This document shows, piece by piece, positions 1-5,513 of a stretch of 5,513 nucleotides of DNA (positions within the stretch are counted from its first letter, which is position 1; each line of letters begins with the position of its first letter). This DNA comes from CAZEUZ01 sp964515805 (GTDB lineage Bacteria > Pseudomonadota > Gammaproteobacteria > Pseudomonadales > Cellvibrionaceae). A program made the position numbers and the translations under genes. The notes beneath the pieces were generated by a model that had not been told where the DNA came from, did no database searches, and was given only the letters and a program-made list of their open reading frames with translations. Location of the stretch: the NCBI GenBank assembly GCA_964515805.1, contig CAZEUZ010000090.1, forward strand, positions 1 through 5,513, read 5' to 3'.

Positions 1-221
<221 letters not shown>

Positions 222-380
222 ATAATTGAGGCCACTTGTAAATCTTGTAAGTTAAGTGAGCAATCAATCTAAACCTGGACAGGTAATCAAAAACAAACAG
301 AAAAGAGAGAACGTATTAATTAGTAACCACTTTACATTGCATTGTGCTATGGGTATTGAATAGAGTAGATGCCTATAGCG

Positions 381-412
381 GCATCGAAAGCTGTTTCAGA
401 CGGCTTCGATGC
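381..412 (+). other. Spacer stem-loop 1 (pre-5S)
   Basis: GCATCGAA (381-388) and GC (390-391) pair with GCTTCGATGC (403-412), leaving A389 bulged. The stem can extend by a U-G and a G-C pair to a seven-base loop (394-400). No T tract follows, so it is not a terminator. Its place between 23S and 5S suggests a processing or folding element of the rRNA precursor; that role is inferred. Confidence 0.6.
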
Positions 413-413
413 G

Positions 414-439
414 TCTTTCAGTCATCAATGACTGAAAGA
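414..439 (+). other. Spacer stem-loop 2, 11-bp perfect hairpin before 5S
   Basis: TCTTTCAGTCA (414-424) pairs perfectly with TGACTGAAAGA (429-439) around a TCAA loop. It ends 11 bases before the 5S 5' end. It is followed by AACAACCAG rather than a T tract, so termination before 5S is unlikely. The likely role is to set off the 5S precursor for endonuclease cleavage; this rests on position and structure only. Confidence 0.65.
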
Positions 440-450
440 AACAACCAGTT

Positions 451-569
451 TGTCTGACGACCATAGAGTGTTGGTCCCACCTGATCCCATCCCGAACTCA
501 GCAGTGAAACGATACATCGCCAATGGTAGTGTGGGGCTTCCCCATGTGAGAGTAGGTCATCGTCAGACT
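451..569 (+). rRNA. rrf: 5S ribosomal RNA
   Basis: This is a complete 5S rRNA of about 119 bases, a component of the large ribosomal subunit. Helix I is visible as GTCTGACGA (452-460) pairing with TCGTCAGAC (560-568). The conserved core is intact: GGTCCCACCTGA, CCGAACTCAG, AGTGAAACG, the loop E/helix IV block GGTAGTGTGGGG with CTTCCCCATG, and GAGAGTAGG. The sequence is clearly of the gammaproteobacterial 5S type. It is the last gene of the rRNA operon; no tRNA follows before the terminator. The ends may be off by one or two bases, because 451 and 569 are both T and do not pair. Confidence 0.97.
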
Positions 570-576
570 TTAATAC

Positions 577-608
577 AAAGGCCTCGTAGGCTAAACTACG
601 AGGCCTTT
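577..608 (+). terminator. Rho-independent terminator of the rRNA operon
   Basis: A perfect 13-bp inverted repeat, AAAGGCCTCGTAG (577-589) and CTACGAGGCCTTT (596-608), encloses the six-base loop GCTAAA, eight bases after 5S. The GC-rich core and closing A/T pairs fit an intrinsic terminator. The T tract is short: TTT inside the stem, then CATATATATA. Read from the other strand the hairpin also ends in TTTGTATT, so it could stop leftward transcripts leaving the 695-1846 gene before they run antisense into 5S. Confidence 0.88.
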
Positions 609-694
609 CATATATATACAATCAATAAAAATCCTTAATAAATATGACAAGCGCGATCGAAAAAGTTATGACAAGAGTGTTACTTAAACCCATA

Positions 695-1846
695 CTATTC
701 TTCAATATCTTGTAAATACTTAAGCTGGTTGTCGAGTAAGTCTGCATACATAGGTTGGAAACCTTGAATATCGACAAAGTTTGTATGATTTTCTTCAGAA
801 TTAATTAAAAAATAGGACGTTAATTCACGGTCTTCTAAAAAAAATCTTTCGATAGACAAGCTGGTGGAACTAACAGTATTTTTGTGACGTGGCAGTAGTG
901 ACCGTTCTTTAGTTATCGCTTTTTCAGGTGTATGGTGAATACGGGCTTCGAGCGCTATGGAGAAGTTGCTCTGTTGTTTGTTTAATTTACAAACTATATA
1001 TCCACAACAAGCAGCATTAAATATAGCATTGTTTATTTCTAGATCGTCCTGTGCAAAGTGATTTTTTTTAAAAGAAAGCACTATGGTTGCCGAACCTATG
1101 TACACTAAGTCGCCGTTATACAAACGGAGTGCTTTTTGAACATGCCGAAATAGCTTATCGATGATTTTTTTGCGCGAATCACTGTTTAACTTTTGATAAA
1201 GATCATCAAAATTCTTAATACTTAACGTCAATAAAACACTTTGATTGCCGATAGCTTCCTCTTCATCAGTTGTACTATTTTTTACTGATTTTTTTTCTTC
1301 TTTATCTTTGACGGGTTGAATTTGGTTTATTCCTCGATATAAGCAAAATACTGACGTACTTGCTAACAATCCACTAATCAATAATAGTATTACTGGGTAG
1401 CGTATACTGTCTGGGTGAGCGGTATCAATTCCTAGTACAACATGTCCGGACATAGTGTCATGTAGTACAATCGGAGCACTAAAATGTTGTATATGGTTTG
1501 GAAGATGGTTACCCGTTTCTCCTGCTTGTACAATCAGTTTATTTTCTACATCGTAAATAGCTGAAGTAACAACAATTTGATCAAACGTAATATCTTCTAA
1601 CAATATTTGCAGACTCAGCCTATCGTGGTTTAAGGTTGCATCCATCGCCTGACGGGCAACCATATTTGCCATGACTTGGCCAAAACTATTTATTGCATGG
1701 CGATATTGAAAATGCTGTCCGTGGTTAGCTACGTAGGCTGTTAACCAAAGTGTCATCAGACTGCCGCTGAAAAAACCAAAAAACAATGAATAGGGATATA
1801 TCAACTTATACTGGGTAAATAGTTTTAAGAAATGTGATAGCGACAT
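695..1846 (-). CDS. YtjB/AhpA (SMP_2)-type inner-membrane protein with extra cytoplasmic domain
   Basis: A 383-residue protein of unknown biochemical function. Visible layout: a first membrane helix at about 17-40, a periplasmic domain at about 41-149, a second helix at about 150-171, a charged linker (172-203, rich in K and E), then a cytoplasmic domain to the end. The first half follows E. coli YtjB (Smp) in order: an ARQA motif (64-67), the segment SAIYDVENKLIVQAGE (95-110) and a short strand before helix 2. YtjB is only about 214 residues, so the C-terminal part is extra. Residues 204-300 recall a class III cyclase or GGDEF-like fold, but acidic metal-binding residues are absent. It is divergent from serB, as ytjB is in E. 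coli, which supports the assignment. ATG 1846 is the first possible start in frame after a stop, but it has no Shine-Dalgarno. The gene is AT-rich compared with mnmE. Family call fairly sure; function unknown. Confidence 0.78.
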   Translation of the reverse strand: MSLSHFLKLFTQYKLIYPYSLFFGFFSGSLMTLWLTAYVANHGQHFQYRHAINSFGQVMANMVARQAMDATLNHDRLSLQILLEDITFDQIVVTSAIYDVENKLIVQAGETGNHLPNHIQHFSAPIVLHDTMSGHVVLGIDTAHPDSIRYPVILLLISGLLASTSVFCLYRGINQIQPVKDKEEKKSVKNSTTDEEEAIGNQSVLLTLSIKNFDDLYQKLNSDSRKKIIDKLFRHVQKALRLYNGDLVYIGSATIVLSFKKNHFAQDDLEINNAIFNAACCGYIVCKLNKQQSNFSIALEARIHHTPEKAITKERSLLPRHKNTVSSTSLSIERFFLEDRELTSYFLINSEENHTNFVDIQGFQPMYADLLDNQLKYLQDIEE

Positions 1847-1897
1847 AAGGATTATAAAGAAAGACGAATGGATAAATTAAAATTGTGGAATCTAACT

Positions 1898-1939
1898 ATG
1901 AACATATCCCAGCTTGCTACAACTGTACAGAAATATTGA
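1898..1939 (+). promoter_or_regulatory. Candidate 13-codon upstream ORF before serB
   Basis: ATG 1898 opens a 13-residue frame, MNISQLATTVQKY, ending at TGA 1937-1939. GTGGA (1885-1889) lies eight bases upstream and is the only Shine-Dalgarno-like sequence in the region. The frame is out of register with serB and stops seven bases before the probable serB GTG, a spacing compatible with translational coupling. It may be chance: it is very short and there is no comparative evidence. Confidence 0.25.
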
Positions 1940-1946
1940 TTCCATT

Positions 1947-3212
1947 GTGAAGGAAATATTATTAATTAGCCTCTCTGGCACGGATAAACCAGGTGTTACG
2001 GTGGCGGTCAGTGAAATTCTGTCTAAATATCAAGCTAATATTCTCGATATAGGCCAAGCAGTTATTCACGACCATCTGAATATCGGTATCTTAGTAGAAA
2101 TTCCCGCTACTCACGAGCATTCGCCTGTGTTGAAGGATATCTTATTTTGCGCCCATAAATTGGATATGAAGGTAAAGTTTGAGCCTATTAGCGAGGCTAA
2201 TTATAGTCACTGGGTCGAGCAACAAGGGAAAAAGCGTCATATTGTCACATTATTGGCCAGACAAATTACCGCAGCGCAACTGGCTGCCGTAGCCACTGTG
2301 ATTACCCGCCATTGCCTTAATATCGATAGTATTAAGCGATTGTCTGGTCGTATTCCTTTGAGTGCGCTATCGCCACAGCCAAATCGATCGAGAGAGATAC
2401 GTCAACCGGATAATAAACCGGCAACAAGCAAAGAATCGGTCGAATTTTCCGTTCGCGGAAAACCCGATGATCCGGCGCGTTTAAAAGCAGATTTTATGGA
2501 GCTATCGACATCGCTGGATGCCGATATTGCCTTTCAGGAAGATAATATATTTCGGCGCAATCGCCGTCTCGTCTGCTTCGATATGGATTCGACACTCATT
2601 GAAGCGGAAGTAATTGATGAATTAGCCAAAGAAGCAGGTGTAGGCCAGCAGGTGGCGGCAATTACAGAAGCGGCAATGCGAGGTGAAATGGATTTCAAAA
2701 AGAGTTTTACTGAACGTATGCGGCTTTTGTCGGGTCTTGATGAAAAAGAGTTGTCGACTATTGCCGATAGACTATCGTTGACGGAAGGCGCGGAAAAATT
2801 AATTCGAACACTGAAAAAACTCGGTTACAAGACGGCAATTTTATCCGGTGGTTTTGATTATTTTGGCCATTATTTACAACGGCGTCTAGGGATTGATTAC
2901 GTGTTTGCGAATCATTTAGATATAGAGAATGGCAAACTGACGGGTAAGGTTGTCACGCCAATTGTGGATGGTGCCCGAAAAGCGGAGTTGCTAAAAGAGT
3001 TAGCAGATAAAGAAGAAATCAGTTTGGAACAAGTGATAGCCGTAGGGGATGGCGCCAATGACTTGCCGATGCTGAGTACAGCTGGTTTCGGTATTGCCTT
3101 TCGTGCTAAACCTCTGGTTAGAGCATCCGCTGAACACTCGATCCAGCTTGGATTAGATGCCATTTTGTACCTGATCGGGCTTAATGATCACGATGAATTA
3201 TTGGCGGATTAG
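1947..3212 (+). CDS. serB: Phosphoserine phosphatase SerB, two-ACT-domain form
   Basis: This enzyme hydrolyses O-phospho-L-serine to L-serine, the last step of serine synthesis (EC 3.1.3.3), in the cytoplasm. From GTG 1947 it has 421 residues. Two ACT domains come first (about 1-75, with SGTDKPG and ILDIGQAVIHD; about 96-140, with KRHIVTLL), then a HAD phosphatase domain. HAD motifs are complete: DMDST (D212 nucleophile, D214), SGG (S300), K345 and GDGAND (367-372). The linker between the ACT and HAD parts is longer than I recall for Pseudomonas SerB. The open frame begins further left and a TTG at 1914 would add 11 residues; I chose GTG because VKEILLISLSG matches the start of Pseudomonas SerB, MREIVLINITG. 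Neither start has a good Shine-Dalgarno. ACT domains in this family commonly bind amino acids, so feedback by serine is possible. It is divergent from the YtjB-type gene and convergent with mnmE. Confidence 0.95.
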   Translation: MKEILLISLSGTDKPGVTVAVSEILSKYQANILDIGQAVIHDHLNIGILVEIPATHEHSPVLKDILFCAHKLDMKVKFEPISEANYSHWVEQQGKKRHIVTLLARQITAAQLAAVATVITRHCLNIDSIKRLSGRIPLSALSPQPNRSREIRQPDNKPATSKESVEFSVRGKPDDPARLKADFMELSTSLDADIAFQEDNIFRRNRRLVCFDMDSTLIEAEVIDELAKEAGVGQQVAAITEAAMRGEMDFKKSFTERMRLLSGLDEKELSTIADRLSLTEGAEKLIRTLKKLGYKTAILSGGFDYFGHYLQRRLGIDYVFANHLDIENGKLTGKVVTPIVDGARKAELLKELADKEEISLEQVIAVGDGANDLPMLSTAGFGIAFRAKPLVRASAEHSIQLGLDAILYLIGLNDHDELLAD

Positions 3213-3249
3213 CTACTAACAATTTCTCGAGTAAAAATTCACTTGTACA

Positions 3250-4653
3250 TTACTTTCCAATACAAAAGCTGGAAAATATTTCCCCCAGCAATTCATCGGA
3301 ACTGACAGCACCGGTAATTTCACCCAAGTGTTGTTGAGCGGCTCTAAGATCTTCCGCCATCAGTTCGCCAGCGCCGGCTCTAAGTTGACTGAAGGCTTGC
3401 TGAAGGCACTGTCCAACCTTATCAAGCGCCGTTAAATGGCGTCGACGGGCGGTGAAAACCGCTTCACCAGTTTGGCTAAATCCCATGGATATTTTTAAGT
3501 GCTGGCGCAATAAATCTATGCCTTCCCCAGTCTTTGCCGACAAATATAATTTTGGATAATCTTTTCCTACTTCGAATTTAGGTTTTATTGCCGCGAGATC
3601 AATTTTATTGAACACTAATGATATCCGCGAGCGATTGGAGTGTTCACTCGTTTTTTTGTCCAAAATATGCAGAGGGTCTTCGGCCTTTTCAAGGTTGCTT
3701 TTTTCTGTTGTACCCTTCTCAATTGTATTGTAGTCGTAAATCACAAGTATCCGGTCCGCTTTATCGATGGCTTCTCTAGCTCTTTCGATACCGATTTTTT
3801 CCACAGTGTCTGCGCTGTCGTGCAAGCCGGCAGTATCGAGAATATGTAACGGCATGCCGTCTATGTGTATAGATTCACGCAACAAATCCCGCGTAGTACC
3901 GGCAATATCAGTGACAATGGCGGATGATTTTCCCGATAGCGCATTGAGCAAACTGGATTTACCGGCGTTGGGTCGCCCGGCAATAACAACGGTCATTCCT
4001 TCGCGTAACAATGCTCCCTGTTTAGCTTCTCGATAGATAGAATCGAGTTGATGTTGAATTTCGGTAAGGGCGGTGGCTAGCTTCCCATCGTTGAAAAAAT
4101 CAATTTCTTCTTCAGGAAAATCAATAGCGGCTTCGACATAGACCCTCAATCGTGTTAGCTGCTCCGCCAATGCTTCAATTTTTTTTGAAAATGCGCCTTG
4201 CAGGCTATTAATTGCGTTACGGGCCGCCTGTTGCGAGGAGGCATGAATTAAATCGGCAATCGCTTCTGCCTGAGTTAAGTCCATTTTATTATTGAGGTAG
4301 GAACGCTCAGAGAATTCACCCGGTCTGGCCAACCGTACGCCTTGAGAGATAATTGCCTGCAAGAGTAGATCAAGTACTACCGGACTACCATGAGCCTGGA
4401 GTTCCAGCACGTCTTCTCCAGTGAAGGAATTTGGTCCAGGAAAGTACAACGCGATGCCTTGATCGAGTAGTTGCTTGCTTTCAGGATGATAAAATGGGCC
4501 GTAATGGGCTAGGCGAGGCTCTAGTTTACGTTTGGTGATGGATTCCCCGAGCATGAGAGCATCAATGCCTGAGATACGAATAACACCGATGCCGCCACGC
4601 CCCACTGGGGTGGCAATAGCGGCTATGGTGTCTGTCGTTTGGCCCTTAGCCAT
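3250..4653 (-). CDS. mnmE: tRNA uridine-5-carboxymethylaminomethyl modification GTPase MnmE
   Basis: With MnmG, this GTPase builds the cmnm5 group on wobble uridine 34 of certain tRNAs, using a tetrahydrofolate carbon donor. The 467-residue protein is complete. The N-terminal folate-binding domain starts TIAAIATPVGRGGIGVIRISG and includes LELQAHGSP. A helical domain is split around the inserted G domain, where G1 GRPNAGKS (226-233), G2 TDIAGTTRD (248-256), G3 DTAG (273-276), G4 NKID (349-352) and G5 SAK (372-374) are all present. It ends in the diagnostic CIGK with C464. It is about 13 residues longer than E. coli MnmE, explained by a charged insertion at about 308-340 between G3 and G4. AGAGG (4663-4667) lies nine bases before ATG 4653. 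It begins 38 bases after yidC ends, so the two are probably cotranscribed. The older name is trmE. Confidence 0.98.
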   Translation of the reverse strand: MAKGQTTDTIAAIATPVGRGGIGVIRISGIDALMLGESITKRKLEPRLAHYGPFYHPESKQLLDQGIALYFPGPNSFTGEDVLELQAHGSPVVLDLLLQAIISQGVRLARPGEFSERSYLNNKMDLTQAEAIADLIHASSQQAARNAINSLQGAFSKKIEALAEQLTRLRVYVEAAIDFPEEEIDFFNDGKLATALTEIQHQLDSIYREAKQGALLREGMTVVIAGRPNAGKSSLLNALSGKSSAIVTDIAGTTRDLLRESIHIDGMPLHILDTAGLHDSADTVEKIGIERAREAIDKADRILVIYDYNTIEKGTTEKSNLEKAEDPLHILDKKTSEHSNRSRISLVFNKIDLAAIKPKFEVGKDYPKLYLSAKTGEGIDLLRQHLKISMGFSQTGEAVFTARRRHLTALDKVGQCLQQAFSQLRAGAGELMAEDLRAAQQHLGEITGAVSSDELLGEIFSSFCIGK

Positions 4654-4662
4654 TACAGTAAA

Positions 4663-4667
4663 CCTCT
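4663..4667 (-). promoter_or_regulatory. Ribosome binding site of mnmE
   Basis: AGAGG on the minus strand, nine bases before ATG 4653, supports this start. It lies in the 38-base gap after yidC, so mnmE can initiate independently on a shared transcript. Confidence 0.7.
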
Positions 4668-4691
4668 GGGCTAACTGTTGGCGTGGCTTGT

Positions 4692-5513
4692 TTAATTAGC
4701 CGCTTCTATCTGGCGGGTAATTATGTATTGCTGCACGATGGATAATGTATTGTTGACCACCCAATAAAGAACCAAGCCAGCGGGAAACCATAAGAACATA
4801 AAGGTGAAGATAACCGGTAGCCATTGCATGACTTTTGCCTGCATGGGATCGGGCGGTGTGGGATTAAGTTTCTGTTGGATGAACATCGACACGCCCATCA
4901 ATAGAGGTAATATGAAATACGGATCTTTAACGGATAAATCGTTCAGCCACAGAATAAAAGGCGCGTGGCGAATTTCTACGCTTTCCAACAGTACCCAGTA
5001 GAGGGCAATAAAAACCGGCATTTGCACCAAGATAGGCAAACAACCACCCATTGGATTGACCTTTTCCGTCTTGTACAGCTTCATCATTTCTTGAGACATT
5101 TTTTGGCGATCGTCGCCAAAACGTTCTTTAATGGTCTGCATTTTTGGCGCTACTTTACGCATTTTGGCCATCGACCGATAACTGGCTGCAGATAATCGAA
5201 AGAAAGCCGCTTTGATCACTATGGTCAAGATAATGATCGACCAACCCCAATTACCGACAAAACTGTTAATCCAATTAAGGAAATAAAATAGCGGTTTGGC
5301 TACCCACCACAAAATACCGAAATCGATGGTGAGATCCAAATAGTCAGCAATCGCTTCAAGCCGATCAATATCCTTAGGTCCAGCATAGAAATCAGCGCTG
5401 ACCTCAGCTCGGCTGCCAGCGCCAACTGCAACCGACGGGCTTATAAAACCCAGTAAATACAGATCTTCATTTTTCTTTTTTCGCAACATGAAGTTATTTT
5501 CTTGATTCTGATC
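4692..5513 (-). CDS. yidC: Membrane protein insertase YidC, C-terminal half (partial)
   Basis: YidC inserts and folds inner-membrane proteins, alone or with SecYEG. The last 273 residues and the stop are present. The frame stays open to the window edge, reading DQNQENNF before the first methionine at 5489, so that methionine is internal and the true start lies to the right; the full protein should be about 550 residues. Visible parts are the end of the periplasmic P1 domain (FYAGPKD), the conserved hydrophobic region with FVGNWGWSIIILTIVIK, the cytoplasmic helical hairpin (MAKMRKVAPKMQTIKERFGDD), then helices containing GGCLPILVQMPVFIALYW, FILPLLMGVSMFIQQ and LWFPAGLVLYWVVNN. A lysine (5213-5211) occupies the conserved positive position of the hydrophilic groove (R366 in E. 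coli). The next conserved proline is replaced by arginine. mnmE follows at 38 bases, as is usual. Confidence 0.97.
   Translation of the reverse strand, partial: DQNQENNFMLRKKKNEDLYLLGFISPSVAVGAGSRAEVSADFYAGPKDIDRLEAIADYLDLTIDFGILWWVAKPLFYFLNWINSFVGNWGWSIIILTIVIKAAFFRLSAASYRSMAKMRKVAPKMQTIKERFGDDRQKMSQEMMKLYKTEKVNPMGGCLPILVQMPVFIALYWVLLESVEIRHAPFILWLNDLSVKDPYFILPLLMGVSMFIQQKLNPTPPDPMQAKVMQWLPVIFTFMFLWFPAGLVLYWVVNNTLSIVQQYIITRQIEAAN

Larger units (their letters stand above)
222..450 (+). other. 23S-5S internal transcribed spacer
   Basis: This is the transcribed spacer between the mature 23S and 5S sequences. It is AT-rich, especially 285-345, and contains no tRNA: I see no TTCRANY-type T-arm or acceptor pairing. 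Its last 70 bases fold into two adjacent stem-loops (381-412 and 414-439), listed separately, which probably guide precursor processing. No boxA-type antitermination sequence (TGCTCTTTA) was recognised here; that element usually lies upstream of 16S or in the 16S-23S spacer. Confidence 0.85.

Noticed and set aside
222..450. tRNA gene in the 23S-5S spacer
   Set aside because: No acceptor-stem pairing or T-arm motif was found; the visible structure is two simple hairpins.
418..638. Open frames on both strands across 5S and its terminator
   Set aside because: They overlap a clear 5S rRNA gene and the terminator hairpin, and their proteins resemble no family.
1851..1856. Minus-strand TATAAT as a -10 box for the YtjB-type gene
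   Set aside because: It lies only four bases before the ATG, so transcription would start inside the start codon; no -35 match (TTGACA) is seen at 16-18 bases. A leaderless mRNA cannot be excluded, but the region is simply AT-rich.
2912..3163. 83-codon frame antisense to serB
   Set aside because: It lies wholly inside the conserved HAD domain of serB and has no recognisable features of its own.
3213..3249. Possible bidirectional terminator between serB and mnmE
   Set aside because: AATTT (3221) and AAATT around CTCGAG give only a weak, AT-rich stem with no T tract, so I do not call a terminator.
3640..4036. Two plus-strand frames inside mnmE
   Set aside because: They are antisense to the strongly conserved MnmE G domain; nothing supports independent coding.
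4804..5195. Two plus-strand frames inside yidC
   Set aside because: They are antisense to the conserved YidC transmembrane region and look like frame shadows.
5487..5489. ATG 5489 as the start of a short, 265-residue YidC
   Set aside because: The frame continues without a stop to the window edge and the upstream residues fit the P1 domain, so this methionine is internal.

Overview
The window is an ordinary chromosomal segment from a gammaproteobacterium. The 23S tail and 5S rRNA are close to the gammaproteobacterial consensus. SerB is the two-ACT-domain form seen in Pseudomonas-like bacteria, and the YidC C-terminal half reads almost like a pseudomonad YidC. I infer the Pseudomonas/Cellvibrio side of the class rather than the enterics, and cannot go lower from this sequence. 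I see no mobile element, CRISPR array, tRNA or prophage.

Layout, left to right. Bases 1-221 are the 3' end of a 23S rRNA gene (domain VI), read rightwards. A 229-base spacer with two stem-loops leads to a 5S rRNA gene at 451-569, and a strong 13-bp hairpin terminator at 577-608 closes the rRNA operon. Reading leftwards towards that terminator is a two-pass inner-membrane protein of the YtjB/AhpA (SMP_2) type (695-1846), with an extra cytoplasmic domain that resembles a catalytically dead nucleotide cyclase. Divergent from it is serB (1947-3212), for phosphoserine phosphatase; the same divergent pairing is found in E. coli. Convergent with serB is the leftward pair yidC (from the right edge to 4692) and mnmE (4653-3250), which is the tail of the widely conserved rpmH-rnpA-yidD-yidC-mnmE cluster normally found next to oriC. 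yidC is cut by the window edge.

The genes are mostly housekeeping: ribosomal RNA, serine synthesis, membrane-protein insertion and wobble-uridine modification of tRNA. No new multi-gene system is visible. The points most worth following are the cyclase-like C-terminal domain of the YtjB-type protein, the unusual start region of serB (no Shine-Dalgarno, short upstream ORF ending 7 bases before the likely GTG), the inferred head-on orientation of the rRNA operon relative to oriC, and an arginine where the YidC family normally has proline.
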